Positions 39,749 through 50,372 of a stretch of DNA of 64,000 bases are shown here, in pieces. The notes beneath the pieces are model-generated. The model was given only the letters and a program-made list of their open reading frames with translations, did no database searches and had not been told where the DNA came from. How positions within the stretch are numbered: position 1 is the stretch's first letter; each line of letters opens with the position of its first letter. Origin of the DNA: an uncultured Flavobacteriales bacterium (GTDB lineage: Bacteria > Bacteroidota > Bacteroidia > Flavobacteriales_G > Salibacteraceae); the NCBI GenBank assembly GCA_913020435.1, contig CAJVZZ010000010.1, forward strand, positions 43,061 to 107,060, read 5' to 3'. The translations under genes were made by a program, and so were the position numbers.

Positions 39749-41835
39749 CTGTAGCCATTTTCTAATTCAAAAAAGAAGGTAGAGCCAATATTCAATTCAC
39801 TCTCCAACCATAGTTTTCCGTGCAAGGCTTCTGTGATTTTTTTTGCACTTGATAATCCTAATCCGTAGCTAGATTCTTCAGCAGTTGGAGAAGCCGTCAA
39901 CTTTCTGTAGGGGTGAAACAAACCCTTTTTATCTTTTTCACTGAAGCCTGGTCCGTTATCTTTTACTGAAAAAAGCACCCAATCGTATTGTTCAGAAACG
40001 TTAATGATTACGGCCGTTTTTGGCTTTGAATACTTTATTGCATTGCTCAATAAATTGGATAAAACTTGGAGAATGAGCATTTCATCTGAATGCAATTTAG
40101 TTTGATTGATATTTCCTTTAAACTCAATTGATATTTCTTTTTCATCAGCCCATTTTTTGTGATCCAGTAATAACTGATTCAACATTTTTGAAATATCAAT
40201 ATCTTTCTTTTTGAGTTCTATTTCCTTTTGCTCAAAGCTTTGTTTGGATAAAATTTGATTAATCATATCCAGCATTTTCCCTGTTGACTCAGTCATTAAA
40301 GCAACATATTCGACGGTTTCCTCAATTTTTTCTTCTGGAAGACCACTAACCTCTGCATCAAGTAGTTCACACAATCCTAGTATTGAGTTTAGCGGGGTAC
40401 GTAAATCGTGAGCAACTATGCCTAAAAGGTGATTATTGTTTTTTGTAAGCTGCTCTAACTCATTTACTTTTAATTCTAACTGAGATTTTGCTAGCTTTAG
40501 CTCTAATTGCTGTTTTCGGATGGCTTCATTTTGTTTTTCAATCAAATTATTGGTTGCGATAAGCTGTTTATTTGATTTTTGTTTTTCACGGTTCGAATAA
40601 ACTAGACTGACTAACGCAATAAGGATTACGATCACTAATAGAATCAGTATTTCCGATACAATTTCTTGTGTATTTAGCTCTCTTGATTTTAACTCTGCTT
40701 CTCTTTGAGCAATATTTAGCAGCCTCTTATTTCCAACTAATTGCTGCCCAAAGCGTTCATTTGCTAATTTTTTACCGGTAAAATTATGGCGTATTTTACT
40801 TTTAAGTACCTGGCTTTTTCTTGAAAATATGATCGCCGTTTTGAAGTCTCCTTGCTGCTCTTTTACTTTAGATAGCAGGGAATATGCTTTTTGTTGCAAA
40901 TCAAAATAATTTTCTAGGCCAGCTGTCTCTATAATCTTAGCTGCCAGCTTTTCAGCATTCTTTAAATCCTTACATTTTAAATAAACATTGGCGGTTTGAT
41001 TCATGGCAGTACAATAGAAATCCTGATCCTCAATTTCTTTCAGCAACTCCGTAACTTCAAATGCCACAGATAATGCCTTATCAATGTCTTCCATTTCTAA
41101 ATAACATAAGGATAGCTGGTTAGAAACTGAGATAATTAATTGCTGCTCTTTCGAACCAACCTTTAATGTTTTGCTAAGTTGAATTGCTTTGCTATAGTAA
41201 AAAGAAGCGGAGTCCATTTTTTGCTCATGATATTTGAGCATTCCTAGATATTGAAAACTATTTGCAATTAAATAATTGTCTTTAAGCCTTTTTCGAAGTT
41301 TGAGTGCTTCTTTGAAACAAAATTCAGCATTTTTAGTTTTTTCCTCTTTTAAATACAGCAATCCAATATTGTTTGAAGCCGTCGCCGCTAATCCAATTTG
41401 GTCGGTTTCTAAAGCCAGAGTTCTTCCTTTCTCATATTGATTTTTGGCACCTCTTAGGTCTTCATTTCGGGAGTAAACATTACCAATATTTATAAAAATT
41501 AGCGCTCCCAATTTTTTCTTCGAATATGAAGTAACAGCATAATCTTTGGCGGTAAGGAAATATTCTAGTGCTGTCGCATAATTGCCTTTTTTGAAGTTTA
41601 GTTGTCCTAAAAGATTGTGGAACCTCGCCTTAAAAGAACTGTCTGACTCTTGATTAAAAGATTTTATAACACTATCCGATTGAGCATAATCTAAAATTGG
41701 ATTTTCTTCTAATGCAGAAAGACCAATAGTTTTTTCAATCTGCTCTAGAAACTCCTCGTTAGTAGTTTGTCCAATTAAGTGATGCGATATAGCTAGCAAA
41801 AAAACCAAGCAAATCAATAGACTTTTCACACTCAT
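39745..41835 (-). CDS. TPR-containing sensor histidine kinase
   Basis: TPR repeats, TM, GIVAHDLRTPLNSILGLCELL (H box), LSNLLSNAIKYSKP (N box), GLGLSSAKKI. Confidence 0.92.
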   Translation of the reverse strand: MSVKSLLICLVFLLAISHHLIGQTTNEEFLEQIEKTIGLSALEENPILDYAQSDSVIKSFNQESDSSFKARFHNLLGQLNFKKGNYATALEYFLTAKDYAVTSYSKKKLGALIFINIGNVYSRNEDLRGAKNQYEKGRTLALETDQIGLAATASNNIGLLYLKEEKTKNAEFCFKEALKLRKRLKDNYLIANSFQYLGMLKYHEQKMDSASFYYSKAIQLSKTLKVGSKEQQLIISVSNQLSLCYLEMEDIDKALSVAFEVTELLKEIEDQDFYCTAMNQTANVYLKCKDLKNAEKLAAKIIETAGLENYFDLQQKAYSLLSKVKEQQGDFKTAIIFSRKSQVLKSKIRHNFTGKKLANERFGQQLVGNKRLLNIAQREAELKSRELNTQEIVSEILILLVIVILIALVSLVYSNREKQKSNKQLIATNNLIEKQNEAIRKQQLELKLAKSQLELKVNELEQLTKNNNHLLGIVAHDLRTPLNSILGLCELLDAEVSGLPEEKIEETVEYVALMTESTGKMLDMINQILSKQSFEQKEIELKKKDIDISKMLNQLLLDHKKWADEKEISIEFKGNINQTKLHSDEMLILQVLSNLLSNAIKYSKPKTAVIINVSEQYDWVLFSVKDNGPGFSEKDKKGLFHPYRKLTASPTAEESSYGLGLSSAKKITEALHGKLWLESELNIGSTFFFELENGYS

Positions 41836-42872
41836 TGTTTCAGACTATTATTCAAAAAATATCTTACAATATTATTATTCTGCTGTAATTCAAAACTAGG
41901 TTTTTTTAATCCAAATTGGGCCGATTTTATTCCTGATTTAATTGAAAGTTTACTTTCTGTAATTCTCATTTCGTCCCACAGGTTTTTAGCTATAAAACGC
42001 TGGTGAGTTTTGCTTCCACCCTCAACAAGAATTGAAGTGATATTGTAGTTCAATAATTCTGAAATGGAATCAGAAAATAAAGGTTGTAATTTGATCCACT
42101 TTGCATTTTTTGGCAGGATACGAGGCTTTTCTGGAGCGATAATAATGAAGTGTTTTTTGTCTTTCCACAGCGTGTAATCTAATTCTAAGTTATGAGTCAA
42201 CAACAGAATAGGAATAGGGGACTTTCCCTCGAAATGGCGCGTATTCAAACTGGGCGAATCATTGATGAAGGTCTGAGCACCAATTAGAATTCCATCTTCC
42301 TGGGCGCGCCAGTTGTGCCCCAATTGTTTGTTTTGATCATTACTAATTTGCAATGGAGTCTTATCCAATGAATCAATAAAACCGTTAATCGTTTGTGCCC
42401 ACTTTAGAATAATGTAAGGCCGTTTTTCAATTTGAGTTTTAAAGAACCTGCGATTAATGACTCTTCCTTCATTCTCTAGAATTCCTGTAGTTATTTCAAT
42501 TCCCGCTTCTTTTAATTTTTGAATTCCAGAACCATTCACTTTTGGATTAGGATCTGTGTTGGCAATTACAACTCTTTTAAATTTCGTTTTAAGAATTAAA
42601 TCAGCACAAGGAGGAGTATTTCCGAAATGGTTACAAGGCTCAAGACTTACATAAATGGTGCTATTGGTAAGTAAGGATTTATTCTCTACGCTATTTATTG
42701 CAATCGGTTCAGCATGTGATGCTCCATATTTTTTGTGGTAACCTTCACCAATAATTTTGTTATCATGCACAATTACGGCTCCAACTAATGGATTAGGCGC
42801 AACATTACCTATACCTTTTTTAGCAAGTTGAAAACACCGTTTCATGAACCGGATATCAAATTGGTTTACCAT
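41832..42872 (-). CDS. ribD: Bifunctional diaminohydroxyphosphoribosylaminopyrimidine deaminase/reductase
   Basis: NPLVGAVIV, HAEPIAI, VSLEPCNHFGNTPPCADLI, ILVEGG. Confidence 0.95.
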   Translation of the reverse strand: MVNQFDIRFMKRCFQLAKKGIGNVAPNPLVGAVIVHDNKIIGEGYHKKYGASHAEPIAINSVENKSLLTNSTIYVSLEPCNHFGNTPPCADLILKTKFKRVVIANTDPNPKVNGSGIQKLKEAGIEITTGILENEGRVINRRFFKTQIEKRPYIILKWAQTINGFIDSLDKTPLQISNDQNKQLGHNWRAQEDGILIGAQTFINDSPSLNTRHFEGKSPIPILLLTHNLELDYTLWKDKKHFIIIAPEKPRILPKNAKWIKLQPLFSDSISELLNYNITSILVEGGSKTHQRFIAKNLWDEMRITESKLSIKSGIKSAQFGLKKPSFELQQNNNIVRYFLNNSLKQ

Positions 42873-42935
42873 GGATTCAAATCTATTGATTTAATTTGCC
42901 AACAACAGATAATAAAAACTTCTAAAAATAAAATT

Positions 42936-43634
42936 TTGTTCACGAATATTAAACATGTTTTTTTTGATCTAGATCGCACATTGTGGGATTTTAAAGCGAA
43001 TAGCCGAGCAACACTCTCTGAAATATATATTGAGTTTAATCTCCAGGAAAAAGGAATACGAACTGCAATGGATTTCATTAAAACGTATGAAAAAATTAAT
43101 GAGCAAATGTGGGATTTGTATCGCATTGGTCAGCTTTCTAAAGAAAAATTGCGATATGGCAGGTTCCAAAAAGCATTGTTACTTTTTGGTATTAAAGAAG
43201 ATTTGATAGGTCAGGAAATCGGAGACTTCTACATTAAGCACAGTCCTTTTAAAGTGGGTTTATTTGATCATACGCATGAAATTCTAGCTTTTCTGAAAAA
43301 TAAATATGAACTTCATATTATCACAAATGGCTTTGAAGAGGTGCAACATGTTAAGCTCCGGGAATCAAAACTGTTGGATTATTTTGATAAGATAATTACA
43401 AGTGAAGCTGCTTCAGCCAAAAAACCAGATTCTAAGATATTTGAATACGCTGAAAACCAAACTCATGCTAACAAGGAGGATTGCCTGATTATAGGAGATG
43501 ATATAGAAGCAGATATTAAAGGAGGATTAGCGGCAGGTTGGAAAGTAATTCACTTTGACCCTGATCATGAGTTTGATAAAATTGACAACGTATTAACGAT
43601 TCACCATTTGCAAGAACTAGAAAAACAATTATAA
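42936..43634 (+). CDS. YjjG-family HAD noncanonical pyrimidine nucleotidase
   Basis: VFFDLDRTLWDF, ITNGFEEVQ, KKPDSKIFEYA, IIGDDIEADIKGG; ORF opens at 42828 inside divergent ribD, internal TTG at 42936 more plausible. Confidence 0.85.
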   Translation: MFTNIKHVFFDLDRTLWDFKANSRATLSEIYIEFNLQEKGIRTAMDFIKTYEKINEQMWDLYRIGQLSKEKLRYGRFQKALLLFGIKEDLIGQEIGDFYIKHSPFKVGLFDHTHEILAFLKNKYELHIITNGFEEVQHVKLRESKLLDYFDKIITSEAASAKKPDSKIFEYAENQTHANKEDCLIIGDDIEADIKGGLAAGWKVIHFDPDHEFDKIDNVLTIHHLQELEKQL

Positions 43635-43755
43635 GTACAATCAAAGATGATTTGAGTTACAAACTGAGTGCAATAAAGCCTGTAACTTTATCATTAATCA
43701 AAAGCCAACCAAAAGAGCATATAGTTTGTTAGTTAGACAGTGAAATAAGCGCAAA

Positions 43756-44667
43756 ATGAAATTATATAAAATAGGATTACTCGTATTCATATCTCTTCTA
43801 GTCTTAGGAAGTTGTAAAAAACCAAAAGAAGGTTGCTTAGATCCATTGGCAAATAATTACGACGCAACTGCGTCCTACAATTCCATTTGTATTTACGGTG
43901 AAAAACCTAGGGTAATTCCTATTGATACTCCAATTGTCCCCTCTGATACTAATAAACTTCAGAAGATAAAAATCAGTATAACTCCAATGATCGATGGAAA
44001 ACGATTTTACTTTGGAACGAATTATAAAGACGAGCAACAGCGCGACTTCCAAATTACTTTTTTTAAATATTTTGTTTCCAATATCAAGCTGGGAGACAGA
44101 AGCATTACCAAAGCCGATGTAGCTGATATTGAATTAATCGACTACGACACTTCAACTTTTTTAAGTGCCACAAGACCTATTTACGATTATATAATCGAAG
44201 GTGAAGTTAAGGCAGGAATGTACAATCGAATTTTTATAGGCTGTGGAGTTGATCCTATTTGGAACGAAGAGTATTCTCCAAATGACTATCCTTCAGAGCA
44301 TCCTTTGAATGCAACTTACACCAATATGGATTGGACGTGGCAGACGAAATATAAGTTTACCAGTATTGAAGGTAATATTGATAGCGATGCTGATGGTAGT
44401 TACGATAGAGCTTTCTTTATGCACACCGGCTTTAGCGATTTGTATCGTCAAGCCATTGTTCAAGCTGGAAGCGAAATTGAAGTAAAGAAAGGTGTAACTA
44501 CTTTTATTGATCTGGAGCTTGATATAGTAAAAGTATTTGATGGTTTAGATATTGCGACCAAACAAGGTCAAACGCATACTAGTGGTGCTGAACAATTGGA
44601 GTTTTCTAGAACTATTCAAACTAACTTGGCCAAGAATATAAAGTTTGTTGGAGTTACGTACGAATAG
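43756..44667 (+). CDS. MbnP-family lipoprotein
   Basis: Lipobox LGSC; ISITPMIDGKRFYFGTNYKDEQQRDFQITFFKYFVSNIKL. Confidence 0.75.
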   Translation: MKLYKIGLLVFISLLVLGSCKKPKEGCLDPLANNYDATASYNSICIYGEKPRVIPIDTPIVPSDTNKLQKIKISITPMIDGKRFYFGTNYKDEQQRDFQITFFKYFVSNIKLGDRSITKADVADIELIDYDTSTFLSATRPIYDYIIEGEVKAGMYNRIFIGCGVDPIWNEEYSPNDYPSEHPLNATYTNMDWTWQTKYKFTSIEGNIDSDADGSYDRAFFMHTGFSDLYRQAIVQAGSEIEVKKGVTTFIDLELDIVKVFDGLDIATKQGQTHTSGAEQLEFSRTIQTNLAKNIKFVGVTYE

Positions 44668-44737
44668 TAACTGAATTCATAAAGCTTTGTTAAACATATT
44701 TTCTTGTAAGAAAGCTTAGCTAATTTTACACGTTCAA

Positions 44738-46105
44738 TTGCTTATCGATATGAAATATTTATTAGGATTTTCTCGTCTTTTTGTTGGCTCATTATTCATT
44801 GTTAGTGGACTTATAAAAGCGAATGACCCTCTGGGGTTCTCATACAAACTAGGAGAATACTTTGCAGAAAGTGCTTTGAACCTGCCGTTTCTTGAGCCTT
44901 GGGCATTAGCCTTAGCCGTTGCAGCTTGCTTAGCCGAAATAGTGCTGGGGTTTGCTGTTTTGTTCGGAGCCAAAATTCCTTTGGCCACTTGGTCTCTTTT
45001 GATTTTAACCTTGTTTTTTGGTTGGCTTACAGCCTACACTGCTACTTGCGATACCAGTGGAACCTATACAATAATAGAAAATGGAGTAGAGGTTGTAAAA
45101 TCGGTAACCTGTGTAACTGATTGTGGATGCTTTGGAGATGCCATGAAAGGCAGTATTGGCAGAAGCTTAACTCCGTGGGAGTCTTTTTCAAAGGATATGA
45201 TTTTATTGGTCTTTATTCTTCCAATATTCTTTTTTCAACGAAAAATTAAGCCCAATACATTCAATCAAGACAAATTATTCTTTCCTCTTACAATTCTGTT
45301 TATAGCCTTCTTTAGCTGGATTTTTGGCTGGTATTTTCCAATAGTATTTGCTGTTGTTGGTTACGGCGGATTTTTAGCCGCTCGACAATTATTGACCTTG
45401 GAAAAATCCGAATGGCCCACTGCAACATGGGTATTTGTAATTGCTTTGGCTTTTGCATATTGGTGTATTTCTCATCTTCCTTTAAAAGACTACCGTCCAT
45501 ATGCTGAGGGTAAAAGTATTTCAGAAGGAATGAAATCTGCTGATGAGCTAGGATTAGAAGGTCCAAAGTACGGCTACATATATACCTTGGTAAATATAGA
45601 ATCGGGCGAACAAAAAGAAATGACCGATAAGGAATATATTGATGGGAAATGGTGGGAGAATAAAGCCTACGAAATGAACTCTGATTTGACGAACCAGGTG
45701 AAGCTCATGGATGGATATGAACCACCTATTCATGATTTCTTTATAATGGATGAAGAAGGAAATGACAAAACTCCTGAATTATTAAACGCGCCGAAAGCCT
45801 TTGTGCTAGTAGCCTATGATATTTCTAAAACAAGTGAAGCACCACTTAAGGAATTGGCTGATCTTGCGTCGGCAGCTCAAGCTAATAGTGTAATGTTTGT
45901 TGGGCTTACGGCTTCTAGTTATACTGAAATCAATGCACTTAGACACAAGTACCAGTTGGCATTTGACTTTTGGAATGGTGATGCTATTATGCTGAAAACC
46001 GTCATTCGGTCAAATCCAGGTTTGGTCTATTTAGAGAATGGTACGGTTGTAAAAAAGTGGCATTACAACGACTTACCTTCGGTTGAAGAATTAAAAAATC
46101 TTTAG
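44738..46105 (+). CDS. DoxX-like membrane protein (BT_3928-like)
   Basis: GFSRLFVGSLFIVSGLIKANDPLGFSYKLGEYF; CVTDCGCFGDAMKGSIGRSLTPWESFSKD. Confidence 0.85.
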   Translation: MLIDMKYLLGFSRLFVGSLFIVSGLIKANDPLGFSYKLGEYFAESALNLPFLEPWALALAVAACLAEIVLGFAVLFGAKIPLATWSLLILTLFFGWLTAYTATCDTSGTYTIIENGVEVVKSVTCVTDCGCFGDAMKGSIGRSLTPWESFSKDMILLVFILPIFFFQRKIKPNTFNQDKLFFPLTILFIAFFSWIFGWYFPIVFAVVGYGGFLAARQLLTLEKSEWPTATWVFVIALAFAYWCISHLPLKDYRPYAEGKSISEGMKSADELGLEGPKYGYIYTLVNIESGEQKEMTDKEYIDGKWWENKAYEMNSDLTNQVKLMDGYEPPIHDFFIMDEEGNDKTPELLNAPKAFVLVAYDISKTSEAPLKELADLASAAQANSVMFVGLTASSYTEINALRHKYQLAFDFWNGDAIMLKTVIRSNPGLVYLENGTVVKKWHYNDLPSVEELKNL

Positions 46106-46168
46106 TCAAACTACCTATTTGTCGCGAGGGATACTTCATCTCTATAGTCTTGTAAACACCTTTGTAAA

Positions 46169-46855
46169 GTGGATTTAATCAATTTTACAAGAGATTTTTT
46201 AAGAGCAGCAAAAAATGGCAATTCAATTGATCCATTTTTAACAGAGCTATTGGGGATTAGTGAAGCTAAAATCCTCAAGGAGTTAGAAGAAGATATTTCT
46301 AAAAAAGTCTTTTGGATAAACCTCTACAATGCTTTTGTTCTAATTGAATTTAGAAATAAGAGTAAATTGAATTACGATACCAAGGTGGCTTATTTTCAGA
46401 GTATTAGTCTGTCTTTAGATGAAATTGAACATGGAATATTACGTGGTTCTAAATCTAAATTGGGGCTAGGATATTTCCGTAAATGGAATGTTTCTTCTTT
46501 TGAAAAGCTAGCCAGAGTAAATTCAACAGATTATAGGGTACACTTCGCATTAAATTGTGGTGCAAATAGTTGCCCTCCAATATTTGTATTTTCAAAAGAG
46601 AAATTGGACGACGATCTAGATTTGGTTACACAAAACTATTTGCTGGATTCAATTTGCTTTAAACAAAACGAAAATGTGCTGAAAGTGCCACGATTGTGCC
46701 TTTGGTATTTTTGTGATTTTGGAGGGTTTAAAGGGATTCAAAGAATGTTGAAACGTTATAATATTGTAGCGCCTGATGTATTTCCGAAAATTGGATTTTT
46801 GAAGTACGATTGGTCTATAAATACAAATAATTTTTCAATTCAAATAGACGCTTAA
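46169..46855 (+). CDS. DUF547 domain protein
   Basis: FWINLYNAFV ... HFALNCGANSCPPI; GTG start. Confidence 0.85.
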   Translation: MDLINFTRDFLRAAKNGNSIDPFLTELLGISEAKILKELEEDISKKVFWINLYNAFVLIEFRNKSKLNYDTKVAYFQSISLSLDEIEHGILRGSKSKLGLGYFRKWNVSSFEKLARVNSTDYRVHFALNCGANSCPPIFVFSKEKLDDDLDLVTQNYLLDSICFKQNENVLKVPRLCLWYFCDFGGFKGIQRMLKRYNIVAPDVFPKIGFLKYDWSINTNNFSIQIDA

Positions 46856-47235
46856 TGTTTGGTAACCTTTTCGGAAATTCTAAATCATCTGCATTACCCG
46901 AAGGATGGGTGGAGCTAACTTCAGTTGAACAGGCTAAGGAAGCAATTGCTAATTCTACTGAACATCCGGTTTTGTTTTTTAAACACAGTACCAGATGTCC
47001 TATTAGCACAATGGCTTACCGCAGATTAGAAACGGATGCGCCAGAATTGACCTCCAATGTAAATTTGAAGTATCTGGATTTGATAGCATACCGAGACGTT
47101 AGCGATTGGTTGGCAAATACGTTGAACGTAACGCACCAATCTCCTCAAGTTATTTTGGTTCAAAACAAGGAGGTTGTTCATATCGCTACACACAGCGAAA
47201 TCAATGGTGCTGAGATTATTGAAGTAATTGCGTAA
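46855..47235 (+). CDS. ytxJ: YtxJ-like bacillithiol-system redox protein
   Basis: FFKHSTRCPISTMAYRRLE...VTHQSPQVILVQNKEVVHIATHSEI. Confidence 0.88.
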   Translation: MFGNLFGNSKSSALPEGWVELTSVEQAKEAIANSTEHPVLFFKHSTRCPISTMAYRRLETDAPELTSNVNLKYLDLIAYRDVSDWLANTLNVTHQSPQVILVQNKEVVHIATHSEINGAEIIEVIA

Positions 47236-47732
47236 TGAAAAAAATTGGTCTACTCTCTGATACTCACAGTTTTGTAGATCCCGCAATTTTTAAACATTTT
47301 AAAGAATGTGATGAAATTTGGCATGCCGGAGATATAGGTGCTATGGATGTTATGCGACAACTGCAAGACTTTAAACCGTTGCGGGCAGTTTATGGAAACA
47401 TCGATGACCATAAAATAAGATTGAGTTATCCTGAGAACTTAATTTTTGAATGCGAGGGAGTTAAAGTTCTTATTACTCACATTGCCGGTTATCCGGGAAA
47501 ATACAATCCTAGAGTTCGAGCCTTAATTGAGGAACATAAACCGAAACTGTTTATTTGCGGTCACTCTCATATTTTGAAAGTAATGCCCGATAAACGATAT
47601 GGATTATTGCATATGAATCCAGGAGCCATCGGAAATCATGGATTTCATCAAGTAAAAACGATGCTGCGTTTTACTATTGACGGTACCCAGATTAAGGAAT
47701 TGGATGTAATAGAAGTGAAGCGAAAAGTGTAG
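47235..47732 (+). CDS. YfcE-family metallophosphoesterase
   Basis: GLLSDTHSF, HAGDIG, VYGNIDDH, CGHSHILKV. Confidence 0.93.
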   Translation: MKKIGLLSDTHSFVDPAIFKHFKECDEIWHAGDIGAMDVMRQLQDFKPLRAVYGNIDDHKIRLSYPENLIFECEGVKVLITHIAGYPGKYNPRVRALIEEHKPKLFICGHSHILKVMPDKRYGLLHMNPGAIGNHGFHQVKTMLRFTIDGTQIKELDVIEVKRKV

Positions 47733-47789
47733 CTCTTACTTCTGGTACAACTAGATTTTCAATCCAATACATCAAACGAAAAATTAGAG

Positions 47790-48305
47790 TTAATTGCATC
47801 CTTGATCAATAAACTCTAACCGATCGATCTGAAAGCCTTGTTTTGTTGCTGTAGATTGAAGGTTTTCAAGTACAGTTTTATCCAAGGTTTTTGTACGAGA
47901 AAGTATCCACAAATAATCAAGTGAGGGAGAGCCAACCAAGGCATATTTATAATTTTCATCTAAAGCAATTATCTGATAGTCACCAGCAAACGGCCAGAAA
48001 AATGAAACTTTAATTTTACCAGGATCATTAATGTCTGGGACCCATGCGCTACCCTCTGAACTGCTAATTTTAGTTGGATTCTCTAACTTTCGGCCTTCAT
48101 TAAGCACCGTTATTTTTCCATTTTCTTCAATCGTGTAATTGGCTGTGACACAAGTCAATCCTTTCTCAAATGTATTGGGGATACGAGCTATTTCATACCA
48201 TTTTCCTTGATATTTCTGCAAGTCGACTTCTTGGACCGTGTCGAGTTGTTTTGAGCTTGAACAAGAAAGGAGACAGATGCTTAATATCGCTGTAAATAGT
48301 TTCAT
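47790..48305 (-). CDS. Lipocalin family lipoprotein (Blc-like)
   Basis: Lipobox LLSC; KYQGKWYEIARIPNTFEKGLTCVTANY; ILSRTKTLD; start at MKLFTAIL rather than 48455. Confidence 0.88.
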   Translation of the reverse strand: MKLFTAILSICLLSCSSSKQLDTVQEVDLQKYQGKWYEIARIPNTFEKGLTCVTANYTIEENGKITVLNEGRKLENPTKISSSEGSAWVPDINDPGKIKVSFFWPFAGDYQIIALDENYKYALVGSPSLDYLWILSRTKTLDKTVLENLQSTATKQGFQIDRLEFIDQGCN

Positions 48306-48390
48306 AAAGGAGTTTTTTAATGATACACGCAAATCTCGCAACTTGTTCATTAATAGCAATAACTTCGTGCCCATAAAAAATACTTCAAAC

Positions 48391-49503
48391 GTGAGCACTT
48401 TTAAAGATTTAGGAATAGCAGAAAAATATACCAAAGGACTTTCTGAAATGGGCATTATTGAACCAACGCCAATTCAGTTACAAGTAATTCCTATGTTGTT
48501 GCATGAAGTAACGGACATGGTTGGGCAAGCTCAAACTGGAACAGGAAAAACTGCCGCATTTGGATTGCCCTTATTGCACAGAATTGATACAAAAAAGAAT
48601 GTAGTTCAAGGTCTTGTGCTTTGTCCAACAAGAGAGCTAGGACAGCAGGTTGCAAAACAATTGTTCAAGTATACCAAGTACAGTGACAAGGTATTTACCG
48701 AAGCAGTATATGGTGGTGCTAAAATTGAAATGCAAATCAGAAACTTAACTCGACCAACGCATATAATAGTAGCTACTCCAGGCCGTTTGATTGATTTGGT
48801 AAACCGAAAAGCTGTTGATTTATCCCATGTAAAAACCATTATCATGGACGAGGCTGATGAAATGCTGAGCCTTGGGTTTAAGAAGGAATTGGATCAAATT
48901 TTGAGTTTTGTTGCATCTGCAGAAGAACGCTGGTTGTTTTCGGCAACTATGCCTCACGGAATTAAGGAAATAGTAAATAATCACCTGTCTTCAGAGGCCG
49001 CCAGAATTTCTGTGAGCTCTAAAAATCAGGTGAATAAAAATATTGAGCACCAATACATTATTTGCGAAGAGAACGAAAAACTGCATCTACTAATGGAAAT
49101 GCTGCGGAATGTTCCTGATGAGCGCGGAATTATTTTCTGCAAAACAAAAGTTGCTGCCCAAAAATTGACAAAGCAGCTTATTGCTAAGAATGTTCCTGCT
49201 GATACCATTAATGGAGATTTACGTCAATTAGAGCGAGACAAAGTGATGCGCGCATTTAAAAATGAATCGCTAAGAATATTAGTAGCGACAGATTTGGCTG
49301 CACGAGGAATCGATGTACAAGGATTGACCTTTGTGGTACATTATCAATTACCAGATCAAGACGAATATTATACTCACCGATCAGGTAGAACTGCAAGGGC
49401 AGGGAAGCGCGGTATTTCATTGTGTTTGGTAACATCAACCGAGTTGAAGGTGCTGAAGTACTATGAAAAGTCTTTAGGTATTGCATTTAATCAGGTGAAG
49501 TAG
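48391..49503 (+). CDS. DEAD-box RNA helicase
   Basis: AQTGTGKTAAFGLP, PTRELGQQ, DEAD, SAT, HRSGRTARAGKRG; GTG start at 48391 preferred (ORF opens at 48238 within the divergent lipocalin). Confidence 0.92.
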   Translation: MSTFKDLGIAEKYTKGLSEMGIIEPTPIQLQVIPMLLHEVTDMVGQAQTGTGKTAAFGLPLLHRIDTKKNVVQGLVLCPTRELGQQVAKQLFKYTKYSDKVFTEAVYGGAKIEMQIRNLTRPTHIIVATPGRLIDLVNRKAVDLSHVKTIIMDEADEMLSLGFKKELDQILSFVASAEERWLFSATMPHGIKEIVNNHLSSEAARISVSSKNQVNKNIEHQYIICEENEKLHLLMEMLRNVPDERGIIFCKTKVAAQKLTKQLIAKNVPADTINGDLRQLERDKVMRAFKNESLRILVATDLAARGIDVQGLTFVVHYQLPDQDEYYTHRSGRTARAGKRGISLCLVTSTELKVLKYYEKSLGIAFNQVK

Positions 49504-49532
49504 GTTTTACTGCCGATTAACGCCAGAACATA

Positions 49533-50318
49533 ATGGCCAAATTCAAACATTACTATTTAATTCGAATTGCGTATTTAGGCTTTCGGCTGCACGGTTGGCA
49601 AAAGCAGCCCAACGTAAAAACGGTAAATTCGATGATAGACCGGACCTTGCGTTTTGTGTTCCAGAACGACGCGTTCAAAACCTTGGGAGCAAGTAGGACC
49701 GATGCTATGGTTTCCGCTTCAGACAGTGCCTTTGAGTTGTTTTTGAATCAAGATTTGCCAGAGAATTTTGAGGAAAATTTTCAATGGAACTTACCGCCAG
49801 ATATTTACTTTAAATCCATTGAAAAGGTAGATCAGAAATTCAATATCATTCAATCGGTTTCCGTAAAAACCTACCGTTACTTTTTTTGTTTTGGCAAGAA
49901 ACCAAACCCACTTACGGCTTCATTCATGGCTTGGTATCCAGAGGAATGGGATTTAGATATTTTAGAAAAAGGCCTAAAGCTCTTTGAGGGAACACACAAT
50001 TTTAAAAGCTTTTGTACACAACCCAAAGAAGGCGTTGAGTTTGTAAGGACAATAGAAAAAGCCACTTTGCACAAGAATGATAAGTTGACTGCTAATTTTA
50101 TACCTGAGGAGAGTTATTACATTGAGTTTAAAAGCAAGGGGTTTGTCCGAAACCAGGTAAGGTTAATGGTAGGCGCATTGTATTTACTCTCTACTAATCG
50201 ACTCACATTGGAAACACTCGAAAAAGCCTTAATAGAGCACTATAGCTTTAATAACCAGCTTATTATAGCCCATGCTTCAGGTTTGCATTTAGAGTCGATT
50301 GACTTTGAGCAGGAATAG
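49533..50318 (+). CDS. Divergent TruA-family pseudouridine synthase paralogue
   Basis: YLIRIAYLGFRLHGWQKQP; LGASRTDAMVSA in place of GRTDAGVHA; YIEFKSKGFVRNQVRLMVGAL. Confidence 0.85.
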   Translation: MAKFKHYYLIRIAYLGFRLHGWQKQPNVKTVNSMIDRTLRFVFQNDAFKTLGASRTDAMVSASDSAFELFLNQDLPENFEENFQWNLPPDIYFKSIEKVDQKFNIIQSVSVKTYRYFFCFGKKPNPLTASFMAWYPEEWDLDILEKGLKLFEGTHNFKSFCTQPKEGVEFVRTIEKATLHKNDKLTANFIPEESYYIEFKSKGFVRNQVRLMVGALYLLSTNRLTLETLEKALIEHYSFNNQLIIAHASGLHLESIDFEQE

Positions 50319-50372
50319 TCTTTCACAGAACTTAAGACCACATAATTAATAGAATTAAAAGTAAATTGTACT

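Noticed and set aside
42828-42935. HAD ORF extension overlapping ribD
   Set aside because: The first ~36 residues lack HAD homology and are antisense to ribD; a start near 42936 just before HVFFDLDRT is more plausible.
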